From Marinobacterium nitratireducens (lineage in GTDB: Bacteria; Pseudomonadota; Gammaproteobacteria; Pseudomonadales; Balneatricaceae), in assembly GCF_014645375.1 (NCBI RefSeq), contig NZ_BMLT01000003.1, positions 293,983 to 357,982 of the forward strand: DNA of 64,000 bases, in the 5' to 3' direction. Both the position numbers and the translations under genes were made by a program. Below the pieces are notes generated by a model. That model was given only the letters and a program-made list of their open reading frames with translations, did no database searches and was not told the origin of the DNA. Within the stretch, counting starts at the first letter, position 1. Each line of letters opens with the position of its first letter. Positions 8,780 to 18,130 of this stretch are shown piece by piece.

Positions 8780-10360
8780 CTAAACCAAATCAACCAGTCG
8801 CTGAGCCTCATCGAGTATCGCCTGAAGGTGTGCTTCATCCTTAAAGCTTTCAGCGTACACCTTGCACAAGGCCTCGGTTCCACTGGGGCGTGCGGCAAAC
8901 CAACCGTTTTCAGTCACCACCTTGAGGCCGCCGATCGCGGCTCCATTACCCGGTGCTTCAGTAAAACACCCCGCAATCGGGTCTCCTGCAAGCGTAGACG
9001 TCTTGATATCAGCCGCGGTCAGGGATTTAAGCCGGGCCTTCTGCTCAACCGTCGCCGGACTGTCAATGCGTTTGTACAGCGGAGCACCATAACGCTTGGT
9101 CAACTCGGCATAATACTCTGAAGGTGTTTTTCCGGTTACCGCCAGGATCTCAGCAGCCAGAAGACAAAGAATAATGCCATCTTTGTCGGTACTCCAGGGA
9201 TTACCATCACGAGTCAGAAAACTTGCCCCCGCGCTCTCTTCGCCACCGAAGGCCAGTTCACCCTTGTGCAGGCCGGGCACGAACCACTTAAAGCCCACTG
9301 GCACCTCAAACAACTGATGCCCCCTTCCCTCTACAACCCTGTCGATCATCGACGAGGACACCAGCGTCTTGCCAATCGACAGACCTGATAGCCATTGCGG
9401 CCGGTGTGAAACCAGGTAGTCTATGCAGACAGCCAAATAATGATTGGGATTCATCAGGCCACTGGCATCCACTATGCCGTGACGATCGGCATCGGGGTCA
9501 TTGCCAAATGCCAGGTCGAAGCGCTCACGAATTTCCAGCAGATTGGCCATGGCCGCCGTGCTGGAACAGTCCATACGGATCTTGCCATCATGATCCGGCG
9601 GCATGAAGGCGAAATCCGGAGACTGGGCGCGGTTAACCACCTCGATATTCAGGCCAAACTTGTCAGAGATCGCATCCCAGCTTGCGAGCGACGTCCCGCC
9701 CATGGGATCAACACCAATATGGATATTGGCAGCCCTGATCGCGTCCATGTCGATCACGGACGACAGGGCCGCAACATATTCGCCCACGAAATCGTATGGC
9801 TCGGCCTGCTGACGCGCCTGATCGACAGGCATGCGCTGGACGTTTACGAGACCTGTTTTGAGTAATTCGTTGGCTTGCGTTTCAATCCAGCCGGTTACAT
9901 TGGCATCTGCAGGCCCGCCGTCCGGCGTGTTGTACTTGATGCCACCGTCTTCGGGCGGGTTATGGGATGGTGTAATGATCAGCCCATCGGCCTGATCGGG
10001 ACCGCCTTTAGCGTTGCTGGTCAGAATCGCTCTTGATACCAACGGCGTCGGCGTAAAGCCGCCGGCCGCATCGAGCATCACGCGCACCCCATTGGCAACC
10101 AGGACTGAAAGGGCAGTTTCAAACGCCGGCCCTGAAAGTGCGTGCGTATCCAGGCCGATAAACAGCGGGCCCGCAATACCCTGCTCGCGACGGTAGTCCA
10201 CCACCGCCTGAGTGATTGCCAGAATATGGGCTTCGTTGAAGCTTGCACTCAGGGATGAGCCACGGTGTCCCGAGGTGCCGAAACTCACCCGTTGGGAGGC
10301 TATACCCGCATCTGGCACCGTTTGATAATAGGCTGAAATCAAAGAGTCAATCGTGTCCAT
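8780..10360 (-). CDS. pgm: phosphoglucomutase, alpha-D-glucose phosphate-specific
   Basis: Interconverts glucose 6-phosphate and glucose 1-phosphate, the entry to dTDP-glucose (RfbA) and UDP-glucose/galactose (GalE) for the capsule. 526 residues. Visible motifs: VSFGTSGHRGS, the active-site phosphoserine loop LIITPSHNPPEDGGIKYN, the metal loop GNDPDADRHGIVD, the sugar-binding loop FGGEESAGASF, and the phosphate-binding loop ARPSGTEALCKVYAES. The ATG at 10360 is preferred over an in-frame TTG two codons earlier. Cytoplasmic. Confidence 0.95.
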   Translation of the reverse strand: MDTIDSLISAYYQTVPDAGIASQRVSFGTSGHRGSSLSASFNEAHILAITQAVVDYRREQGIAGPLFIGLDTHALSGPAFETALSVLVANGVRVMLDAAGGFTPTPLVSRAILTSNAKGGPDQADGLIITPSHNPPEDGGIKYNTPDGGPADANVTGWIETQANELLKTGLVNVQRMPVDQARQQAEPYDFVGEYVAALSSVIDMDAIRAANIHIGVDPMGGTSLASWDAISDKFGLNIEVVNRAQSPDFAFMPPDHDGKIRMDCSSTAAMANLLEIRERFDLAFGNDPDADRHGIVDASGLMNPNHYLAVCIDYLVSHRPQWLSGLSIGKTLVSSSMIDRVVEGRGHQLFEVPVGFKWFVPGLHKGELAFGGEESAGASFLTRDGNPWSTDKDGIILCLLAAEILAVTGKTPSEYYAELTKRYGAPLYKRIDSPATVEQKARLKSLTAADIKTSTLAGDPIAGCFTEAPGNGAAIGGLKVVTENGWFAARPSGTEALCKVYAESFKDEAHLQAILDEAQRLVDLV

Positions 10361-10455
10361 GGTCAAATTCCAGTTGATACCGAACGCCCTGGGCGATACC
10401 GCTATCGATCCAGCGAATCTCAGGTGCGTTAGTCATTGAGTCGGAGGGAGCTCTG

Positions 10456-11451
10456 CTAGAGCCGTGCGCGCTGTCTTTCCCATGCCCAGGCGTGGCTTAC
10501 AATAGTCTCGAGATCCGCGTACTGCGGCCGCCAACCCAGCTGTTCGCGGGCCAACTGTGCATCGGCGACCAGCACGGCCGGGTCACCGGCGCGGCGTTCG
10601 CCCTCATTGACTTTGATCCTATACCCATCTTTAGCGACAACCTGTTGCGCGACCTCGATCACTTGCTTTACGGAAAAGCCCTGGCCATTTCCCAAGTTGA
10701 AAGCAAGAGCACCCTGCCCTTTGCCGTTGGCCAGATAATCCAGCGCCTGGGCGTGCGCAGTGCAAAGGTCAAGAATATGAATGTAGTCTCGAATACAGGT
10801 GCCATCTTCAGTAGGATAGTCACGGCCAAAGACTGTGATGGCCTCCCTACGTCCCGATGCAGCCTGCAATACAAGCGGGATCAGATGGGTTTCAGGATCA
10901 TGACACTCGCCCAACTCACCTTCTGGATCGGCGCCACAGGCGTTGAAATAACGCAGGCAAACCGAGTTCAGTCCATAGGCACTGGCGTAATCCTGAAGGA
11001 TTCGTTCAACCATCAGCTTGCTGGCACCATAGGGGTTAATTGGCTGCTGGGGGTGCGCCTCGTCGATTGGAGTATATTCCGGCTCTCCAAAAGTAGCGGC
11101 CGTAGAGGAGAAGATGAAATGCATCACTTTATGGCGCACCATCACATCCAGCAAATTCAGGGTACCCGACACATTATTCCGGTAGTACTTGGACGGATCC
11201 TTGACAGATTCCCCCACAAGGCTGTTGGCCGCAAAATGCATGACAGCGTGGAAGTCATTTTCGGCAAACAAAGGTTCCAACAAAGTCACATCGGCCAGCT
11301 CTCCTACCACCAGTCGCCCATAGCGGGACAGCTCACGGAAACCAGTGGAAAGGTTATCCAGGACTACAACTTGATGACCAGCTTCAGCCAGCGCCTTAAC
11401 CATGTGAGAGCCAATATAGCCTGCTCCACCGACAACTAAAATATTGGCCAC
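10456..11451 (-). CDS. galE: UDP-glucose 4-epimerase
   Basis: NAD-dependent short-chain dehydrogenase-type epimerase making UDP-galactose (or UDP-GalNAc) for glycan assembly. 331 residues. The N-terminal Rossmann motif is GGAGYIGSHMVKAL, the catalytic pair is in SSTAATFGEP and YGASKLMVE (Tyr-x3-Lys), and RYFNACGADPEGELGE and CIRDYIHILDL are typical of GalE. Its ATG is directly preceded by the end of the glycosyltransferase gene (stop at 11452), so the two are translationally close. Confidence 0.94.
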   Translation of the reverse strand: MANILVVGGAGYIGSHMVKALAEAGHQVVVLDNLSTGFRELSRYGRLVVGELADVTLLEPLFAENDFHAVMHFAANSLVGESVKDPSKYYRNNVSGTLNLLDVMVRHKVMHFIFSSTAATFGEPEYTPIDEAHPQQPINPYGASKLMVERILQDYASAYGLNSVCLRYFNACGADPEGELGECHDPETHLIPLVLQAASGRREAITVFGRDYPTEDGTCIRDYIHILDLCTAHAQALDYLANGKGQGALAFNLGNGQGFSVKQVIEVAQQVVAKDGYRIKVNEGERRAGDPAVLVADAQLAREQLGWRPQYADLETIVSHAWAWERQRARL

Positions 11452-13572
11452 TTAACACGCCTCCATGGTAACTTTCTTGGCTGCTTTCGAAGCAGCCGGA
11501 GATCCGCAAACGAGCTCGACTATAAATTTCTTATCCTGCACAGGAATCTCATAATAGCTACAATGCCGTTCGGTAAGCAGGGCTTCAAGCTGGGTTTTGA
11601 CAGGAAGGCCAGCCACGCCGGAAAAACTCTCCAATCCCCCCCTCAAACGGTACCTGGGTGCAGAACCGAGTTTATCGCCATTACTTTTGAGATAGACGAC
11701 GGTAAGATTCTTTTTCCATTTCAATGTATCCAGGCACGCCAGTTGATCGCCGCGCAGCTCTATTATCAGAAGATCCTGATGATTAAGCTTTTTATTCAGC
11801 TGCGCGACTTCTGCCAGATAGTAATGCCAGTCGCGTGAATGGTCTCCGGACGGGATGACATCGAATACACCTTTTAGAACAACAAATTCGGCTTGCTGCT
11901 GAATAACATTAACAGCTTCCGATGCTAACTGATTATCATCACTGATCAGCAAAACCACATTGGTTTTCAGCTGTTTGATAAACTCCCAATGATCATGACC
12001 ATCCAAAAGCAACCCATCCCAGCGTTTCTTCTCCTGCTGTCGTTCAAGCTGCCAGCGCATATACTCAATCGAACGGGTCTTGTCGGAACAAAGCTGATCA
12101 ACCCAACCTTTCAACTCAGACACATCGAGCGTTGTCAACCGACAGTTCCGATCCGCCAGCAAATGAAGCGCCTGACTCTTCAGGTAAAGCTCTTTCAACA
12201 ATTTCTGGTTCAGTGATTGTTCATGGCATCCATCTACCAGCAAGACATTCAACCCGGGTTTCCAGCGCAACACCTCCAGGTATTGTTTGAAATTCCTGCC
12301 CAGTGAAAAAACGATGGTTTTCCCCGGTGACCGATAGGCGATATCACCCAGAACCTGATGCCAGGTATGTTTGACCAGCTTAACCGCATCACGCCCAACC
12401 CCAAGATACCCAGTATGATCGTAGCCTTTACCGACTTCAGCAGGATCAAACAGGTCCCCGTAGACGACGGTGTCATCCAAACGATCGATCTGCGCCAGGG
12501 CTTGACGCTTGGCGGGAGTATCCTCTCCTACAAGGACGACCATAGGGTTCGGGATAGACTTAATATAGTCGTAGCGATTCTCCTTATGCGACTCCAGACT
12601 ATGCCAGCGGCTTTCATTGATCTGCTTTTGCAGATCAATCCGTTCCATCAATGCATTGCGCTCAGTCTCACTCTGCTCCAGCAAGTCAGCCATTTCGTTA
12701 ACTGACATCGACGCAATAGAAGCCAAACGTTCGCGCAGAAACTTCGCCCGATGAGAAACCTTCCGCACAAAAAATCGTGACTCTGCTAACAGCTCGGGGT
12801 AGTCATCGTCATAGTAAACCAGCGGTATACCCCAGGAGTTGAATGTATAGCGTGTCAGCAGCTCACTACTGATTTCACTTTTTGGAACCAGGTTCGCCAC
12901 CAGGGTCTGGAAGAAAAGCTCATCAGGCACCCAGGTCCGCTTATAAAAACGGCGCAACACTGGCTTGCTCTCAATCAAATCCAGAACGGACATCAGGGTC
13001 CCGCGCCGTATACACCACCATTGAGATCCCATATGCGCAGTGTGCCCGAGAGGGATCTCTCTTTTGATTTTCAACTTACGCTGAATCTTGAGCGAGGTGT
13101 CAAACAGGAATGTCTGATAACGCCAATTGAAAAAGTGGAACTTGCTCCAGCGTTGCTTCTGCAACCCCGCCGTAACCCACTGCTGCTTTTCGGCATTGAC
13201 GGCTTCAATATGATCCTTACCGGATTGCGCAAGATATTCCTGCAGCAAAGCTACCGGCTTGACGGGCATGCATGAACCCGAGAGCAGCATAAAATAGTCG
13301 CTGTCCGTATCGTGCTCACGAATCAACTGCATGCAGTTGAGAGTCGCCTCAACGATCGACCACTCTCCCCAAACGACCTTGACCCGATCAGCCAGATACA
13401 GTTTGCCAGGCAGTGCATCCAGCCCCCAGCTTGCCGATGCGGTACGCACGTCACCTGAACTGCTGGCATCATGGTGCATATAAATGTTACTTCCTGCCGC
13501 CAACAGCGACTGGATCAGCCCCTTTAGCTGTTCGGGTGCTTCATGTGCCAGCAGAACAAATGAAACTTTCAT
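11452..13572 (-). CDS. GT14-like (core-2/I-branching) glycosyltransferase with a duplicated C-terminal domain
   Basis: 706 residues. Residues 1-285 form a beta-1,6-N-acetylglucosaminyltransferase-type domain (FVLLAHEAPEQLKGLIQSLL, HHDASS, VVWGEWSIVEATLNCM, YFMLLSGSCMPVKP, GSQWWCIRRG, TWVPDELFFQTLV). A charged helical linker at about 290-345 follows. The C-terminal 350 residues seem to hold two related halves: NPMVVLVGEDTPAKRQA...VVYGDLFDP with LRWKPGLNVLLVDG, and NVVLLISDDNQLASEAV...VVLKGVFDV with LKWKKNLTVVYLKS. The extra domain is unidentified. Predicted cytoplasmic; a second GT14-like enzyme is at 22968. Acceptor and sugar unknown. Confidence 0.82.
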   Translation of the reverse strand: MKVSFVLLAHEAPEQLKGLIQSLLAAGSNIYMHHDASSSGDVRTASASWGLDALPGKLYLADRVKVVWGEWSIVEATLNCMQLIREHDTDSDYFMLLSGSCMPVKPVALLQEYLAQSGKDHIEAVNAEKQQWVTAGLQKQRWSKFHFFNWRYQTFLFDTSLKIQRKLKIKREIPLGHTAHMGSQWWCIRRGTLMSVLDLIESKPVLRRFYKRTWVPDELFFQTLVANLVPKSEISSELLTRYTFNSWGIPLVYYDDDYPELLAESRFFVRKVSHRAKFLRERLASIASMSVNEMADLLEQSETERNALMERIDLQKQINESRWHSLESHKENRYDYIKSIPNPMVVLVGEDTPAKRQALAQIDRLDDTVVYGDLFDPAEVGKGYDHTGYLGVGRDAVKLVKHTWHQVLGDIAYRSPGKTIVFSLGRNFKQYLEVLRWKPGLNVLLVDGCHEQSLNQKLLKELYLKSQALHLLADRNCRLTTLDVSELKGWVDQLCSDKTRSIEYMRWQLERQQEKKRWDGLLLDGHDHWEFIKQLKTNVVLLISDDNQLASEAVNVIQQQAEFVVLKGVFDVIPSGDHSRDWHYYLAEVAQLNKKLNHQDLLIIELRGDQLACLDTLKWKKNLTVVYLKSNGDKLGSAPRYRLRGGLESFSGVAGLPVKTQLEALLTERHCSYYEIPVQDKKFIVELVCGSPAASKAAKKVTMEAC

Positions 13573-13581
13573 GTAAACTCC

Positions 13582-14595
13582 TTACCAGCCACCCAGGTTG
13601 ATCAACCCGCGCCGCGCTAAATCCTTCCACCCTGTAAACCGGGTCGATACTTGGTCATCAAACAAGACTTCACCTGCCTGAATGACATCGTCATACTGTT
13701 TATACTCAGCTGAATCGTTGTAGTGCTGCTTGGCTACCATCTCTTGCTTTACCTTTTCATCCAGCTGACTGATAAATTTGAAATGGAGAAGCGCACCGGT
13801 CACCATACGCTCATCAACACAGCGGTTGAGGCGACGGGGCAGCATCATATGCATGGATGAGATGTATGCGTAATTCCACTTCCACTTGACAAGTGGAACC
13901 TTATTCAAAGCGGGTGCCGATGCGGGTTCATCTTTGCTGAAGACACGCCTGCGCACTCCACCTTGTAGATACAGATTTCGGAAATTGGGGTTGTGCTGCT
14001 TAGAATAACCTGTTCCATCAAAATAGGGACAGGTTTCAACAGGATCCGTTCCCGGCTCATACCAAGACTGTGATACCGGTTTATCACTATACATATCAAG
14101 CATGACGGTGAAGAACGAGTCCTGCTTGAGAGACTCCAGGTATTGCGTCAAGTCGCGCAAATCCCGAGTTTCCATGTGCGGGTATACAAAGAACTCGTCG
14201 GGGTCACAGGTAAAGCACCAATGGCCACGGCCATACTTGAACAGCAGGTAGTTGAGCCAATGCATCCCAAAATTGGAATCTTTGTAACTCCCTTCGGTAT
14301 AAAAGTGAGTAACATCCGGCTGTGTCGAAATAAAATCAGCGGTGTTATCCGTCGATCCATTATCAACGATAAAGAAATGATCCACACCTAGCTTTCTGTA
14401 ATAGTCAAGAAAATACTCCAATCGGTGGCCTTCGTTCTTCATCGTCGAAAATAGAAGGATATCCCCCTTATCTATGCCCTCTTTAGAACCACCCACTCTC
14501 TGAAGCTCACAACTAAGCTTATAAGAATTAACAAAAAAAGGACTTAACTCCTTGAGCCACTTATACAACCTATAAAACTTTTCAAATATAGCCAT
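13582..14595 (-). CDS. glycosyltransferase, GT2-like (Glyco_tranf_2_4 type)
   Basis: 337 residues. Core motifs: LLFSTMKNEGHRLEYFLDYYRKLGVDHFFIVDNGSTDNT at about 47-86, a nucleotide-sugar site of the GT-A fold, and FTCDPDEFFVYP at about 145 supplying the DxD metal motif. The following region has the conserved Tyr, Trp and His residues seen in this family (also called GT92-like in some annotations). Probably adds one sugar to the capsule repeat at the cytoplasmic face. Ten bp upstream of the next gene in the series. Base composition starts to fall (more AT) at its 5' end. Confidence 0.82.
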   Translation of the reverse strand: MAIFEKFYRLYKWLKELSPFFVNSYKLSCELQRVGGSKEGIDKGDILLFSTMKNEGHRLEYFLDYYRKLGVDHFFIVDNGSTDNTADFISTQPDVTHFYTEGSYKDSNFGMHWLNYLLFKYGRGHWCFTCDPDEFFVYPHMETRDLRDLTQYLESLKQDSFFTVMLDMYSDKPVSQSWYEPGTDPVETCPYFDGTGYSKQHNPNFRNLYLQGGVRRRVFSKDEPASAPALNKVPLVKWKWNYAYISSMHMMLPRRLNRCVDERMVTGALLHFKFISQLDEKVKQEMVAKQHYNDSAEYKQYDDVIQAGEVLFDDQVSTRFTGWKDLARRGLINLGGW

Positions 14596-14626
14596 CTATT
14601 CCGCACACTATAAAACTTTAAAGTAA

Positions 14627-15562
14627 TCAACCTTCCGCGACCTTCTTTAAAACCATCGGAATATACTTAGTATAAACGTCTTCATCCGACAATTTAAATG
14701 GCTTTTCATTTCTATGTCGCAGGGAACCAAAAACCTCACTACCACCAAAGAACTCTTCCGCAAGCATCCTATTAGACGCTTCAAAATATCTATATATCTT
14801 TTCAAGATCACCATTACTAAAGACAGCTTTGCTCCCATTATCCCCACCGATATCGATGGATCTAACTGCAGTAATTATTCTATTTCTAACCGCAGGCGAC
14901 GAACCACTCAAATTGATTCGACGAACAATTTCTAATGAACCAGCAGATAGTGACTCATTGGAGTGTTTATAAGGATGCAAACGCTCTACATCAAGCCCTA
15001 AATGAGATATAAAATCTCTAGTCGTATCTTTTACTCGATCTTTTGAAACAACATTAACAATTACTTTTTCTTTACCGACTATATTAACAATCTTACTGAG
15101 GGTTGAATAGTAGTCAATCCAGTAAAAATCGGACATATTATCAATAAAAAATCGAGAATCGGCACCAGAAAATTTACTATCCCAAGGCCACTTTATATGC
15201 TGATTATACCAAGACTCTAACCAACTCGCCTGCTCTTTCAGATAAAGGATTATTTTCAAATCATAATTATCACTCGCTTCTCTTAAAAAGGAGAAGTCTT
15301 CAAGCATACAAAAGTCTTCAGCAGAGAGTACAATCTTTTCAATAAATGACTCATCCTTTTTATCTAATTCTCTCAGAACATCTGAAAATGAAATCTTATT
15401 ATTCTTCATCCACCAAGGTATTTTAACGTGGTCTGGCAGATCGAATAAAGTTGGATATAATACCCCATGACTCCTTAATATCCCTTTATTCTTTTTCAAT
15501 ACAGACTGGATTGTAGTTGTACCTGTCCGCTGAACACCAAAGTGCAAAACCAACTCTTTCAT
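14627..15562 (-). CDS. sulfotransferase-like protein (PAPS-dependent), capsule locus
   Basis: 311 residues. N-terminal GVQRTGTTTIQ matches the 5'-phosphosulfate-binding loop of PAPS-dependent carbohydrate sulfotransferases, and LKIILYLKEQASWLESWYNQHI at about 100-122 fits the 3'-phosphate-binding strand (usually an R-x7-S region). The rest is weakly conserved. Clearly AT-richer than the flanking genes. Its ATG overlaps the stop of the next upstream gene (TAATG), indicating translational coupling. Predicted role: O-sulfation of a capsule sugar; substrate unknown. Confidence 0.75.
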   Translation of the reverse strand: MKELVLHFGVQRTGTTTIQSVLKKNKGILRSHGVLYPTLFDLPDHVKIPWWMKNNKISFSDVLRELDKKDESFIEKIVLSAEDFCMLEDFSFLREASDNYDLKIILYLKEQASWLESWYNQHIKWPWDSKFSGADSRFFIDNMSDFYWIDYYSTLSKIVNIVGKEKVIVNVVSKDRVKDTTRDFISHLGLDVERLHPYKHSNESLSAGSLEIVRRINLSGSSPAVRNRIITAVRSIDIGGDNGSKAVFSNGDLEKIYRYFEASNRMLAEEFFGGSEVFGSLRHRNEKPFKLSDEDVYTKYIPMVLKKVAEG

Positions 15563-16728
15563 TAATTACCATCTTCCTGAACAAGCTTTAATTTATAGTA
15601 AGCCAGTTTCTTTTTAATGAAGTGCCCACTTGGCTTAATACTGCTAGCTTTCGACATAATTCTATACGCCGACGACAAATCCCCTTCAGACTCACACTCC
15701 AAGGCTATATCCCTCAATATATGAGCCAAGTCCTTATCAACCACACTGCGCAGATCAAAATTTTCGTTTACTAAACTTCCTACCATATCCGTAAATGTCT
15801 TAACAATATAATCAAGTTCAATGTTGTTATTCTCAATAGTAGGATATTTAGAAAAGTCCTCATCAAATAGAAACTTGTTGTTTGTTATATTATATTCATC
15901 ATTTAACAGTCGATTCTTTTCTTTGAACTTCTCATAGAACTCTATTGCCGCCGCTCTGGATGGCAACAACTTCTCATCATCGTCGGCGGAGTGATTTACT
16001 ATATATCGAACCATAAAGTCTTTGACTTTATTTCTTTCTCCGACAAACTGGCGAGATGCGTGTAGAATAATTTGCTTTCGTCTACTGATTGACTCGTTTA
16101 CTCTGCCTACATCCCTGAATGAGTTATTTTTTTCTATTCCAACCAACCCGCAAAAGTCATCAACAACATCTTCATTCTTAAGCTGACCTTTTTCAAAAGC
16201 TCTAAGAATTACATTTTCTTCACCAAATACATCTGCCCAAAGCCTTACCTTGTCATAAAAATCAAGATATCTTTCTGCTCTCGAGGACAACTCACTTGGT
16301 AAAGCGCTGATATCGTGACCATATGCCAAGGAACAGTCAATCCATTTAGTACCTTCCTGCTTTTGAGAAACAGCTAGTGAGTCCTGTCTTCTAAGATATA
16401 GAACAATCTTTATATCCCTACCAAACCTAGATAGACTTTTCTTTAACAGAGATATATTTCTTAGATCCGATAGCCAAGAATAATTTTCATGAGAAATGAT
16501 AATGTTATCATGACCTAAGTCATCTATGATATCAAAGCCTTCCGTCTTTATATTATGAGCAAAATCGACTCCATTTGTCTTAATTACCAATGGCCAAGGA
16601 TTGGGTATTAAGTAGAAAAAACCCTGATCCGATAACGCCTCTGTATTTAAAGACAAAAATCGCTGAATAGAGGTTGTCCCCGTTTTATGGGAGCCAATAT
16701 GTAAGAATATCTTTTTTCTAATGCTCAT
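15562..16728 (-). CDS. sulfotransferase-like protein with C-terminal extension, capsule locus
   Basis: 388 residues. HIGSHKTGTTSIQRFLSLN at the N-terminus is a PAPS-loop like that of the downstream neighbour; IKIVLYLRRQDSLAVSQKQEG at about 105-125 contains the Arg...Ser pair expected to bind the 3'-phosphate. The C-terminal ~50 residues (EGDLSSAYRIMSKASSIKPSGH) look like one TPR-type helical hairpin. AT-rich. The stop overlaps the ATG of the next gene. Probably a paralogue acting on another position or sugar; not proven. Confidence 0.75.
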   Translation of the reverse strand: MSIRKKIFLHIGSHKTGTTSIQRFLSLNTEALSDQGFFYLIPNPWPLVIKTNGVDFAHNIKTEGFDIIDDLGHDNIIISHENYSWLSDLRNISLLKKSLSRFGRDIKIVLYLRRQDSLAVSQKQEGTKWIDCSLAYGHDISALPSELSSRAERYLDFYDKVRLWADVFGEENVILRAFEKGQLKNEDVVDDFCGLVGIEKNNSFRDVGRVNESISRRKQIILHASRQFVGERNKVKDFMVRYIVNHSADDDEKLLPSRAAAIEFYEKFKEKNRLLNDEYNITNNKFLFDEDFSKYPTIENNNIELDYIVKTFTDMVGSLVNENFDLRSVVDKDLAHILRDIALECESEGDLSSAYRIMSKASSIKPSGHFIKKKLAYYKLKLVQEDGN

Positions 16729-16944
16729 TCGACATCTACAATTGTTATCTAAAAAACTGAAATCTATTTCTATATCATTTTCCAGATTCTAATAAAATCA
16801 ACCTATAGCATAGAAAATAAACCCCACTAATTAGCATACAAAAAACCTACTATAGAATTTAAATTCTCCTATCAGGAAATGAAAAAACACGACTACAGAA
16901 GTGTTATAACTAAATATGAGACCGAAATCTACTTCAAACAGTAG

Positions 16945-17985
16945 TTAATAACCTACCAAGTTTCCACTTAGGTCTTTCCAGTTCCCTTTGATTACATCTT
17001 TATTAAAGATATTGACTAGTGCCATGCCCATATCAATACAAGCAACATCGACTTTATTCTTACACATTGAGGATGCTACATACGATGCGACGGGGCCCGC
17101 TTCCATCAGCACTACCGAATAACTATACTGACCAACCGCACGCTCAACCAATTCTAGAATTCTTTCAGGGTAATAAAACACTTCCTGATAGTAAGAGTTA
17201 GCTGCAGGTATCTCAATTTTCGCAACAGACTCGTCTTCTATACAGTCTAATGTATTCTTTGATGCAACTACTATTTTTTGATGATTATCAATACATTTCA
17301 CAAAGCGCGTTAACATCGAGTCATTCGTCACTAGCGACTTTGGTATATTAGATGAGACAACTCTAGAAACCCCATGCAAATATGTATTCATTATACACAA
17401 CGAAAGAATATCCAATCGATCTCGAGCGATTATTCTATCTTTACAAAGAATACTCTCCAATGACTTAATATTCTCCCCAATATCTTGAACCCCGTTATCT
17501 AGCCCTACGCCCAAAGACAAATTTCCGGTACAATCTGCATCCAGCACGGCAGCATTTAGCTTCAATGCAAAAGAGCTAGATATGTACTTTGAATAGGCAC
17601 TAGCGGCTAGCCTAACTTTTTTAGGGTTATTGCTGAGGTACTTCGTACAAAGTTGTCCAAAACGTCCGTTTTCATCCATTAGTGCTGACGAATAAACCAA
17701 GTTATTCCAATACCCATGATTGAGCTTGGTATAGTAGAAAGGCTTCTTATCCTCTAAGCTAACCAATAAATTACGATTCACGTCCTCGTTTGAAAGAACA
17801 TCTTTATTAGCTATAGAATATATAGCCGATGCTCCCATTTCTTTTATATCACTAAATTTAATTGGCGCGATAAACTTATCGACAAAAAGCTTCTGGTTAC
17901 CTGTGATGCATTTTACTGAATTTCCCACATAATGCACAGGAATAGCATTTTTATCCTTAGCGCTCACTAAATTACCGGCTTTCAT
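16945..17985 (-). CDS. unrecognised capsule-locus protein, possibly GT-D-type glycosyltransferase
   Basis: 346 residues, strongly AT-rich, no signal peptide or membrane segment. I do not recognise the N-terminal ~200 residues. The C-terminal part (SYSVVLMEAGPVASYVASSMCKNKVDVACIDMGMALVNIF) recalls the end of GT-D/DUF1792-like glycosyltransferases, where a glycine-rich strand-turn is followed by an Asp-x-Gly motif. Flanked by 216-bp and 145-bp gaps without evident genes, unusual within this otherwise tightly packed series. A glycosyltransferase role is a low-confidence inference. Confidence 0.55.
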   Translation of the reverse strand: MKAGNLVSAKDKNAIPVHYVGNSVKCITGNQKLFVDKFIAPIKFSDIKEMGASAIYSIANKDVLSNEDVNRNLLVSLEDKKPFYYTKLNHGYWNNLVYSSALMDENGRFGQLCTKYLSNNPKKVRLAASAYSKYISSSFALKLNAAVLDADCTGNLSLGVGLDNGVQDIGENIKSLESILCKDRIIARDRLDILSLCIMNTYLHGVSRVVSSNIPKSLVTNDSMLTRFVKCIDNHQKIVVASKNTLDCIEDESVAKIEIPAANSYYQEVFYYPERILELVERAVGQYSYSVVLMEAGPVASYVASSMCKNKVDVACIDMGMALVNIFNKDVIKGNWKDLSGNLVGY

Positions 17986-18130
17986 ATTTCACCTAAAATG
18001 AATCGAAAAATTTAATATAGAAATATACTTTAAGGTCATAAAATCGGAGACATATCATCATCTAGAATAGCTACTGATAGACAGTAGCCGTTAGTTAGTC
18101 GCTTGACGGTTATATTACTTACAGCAATGC

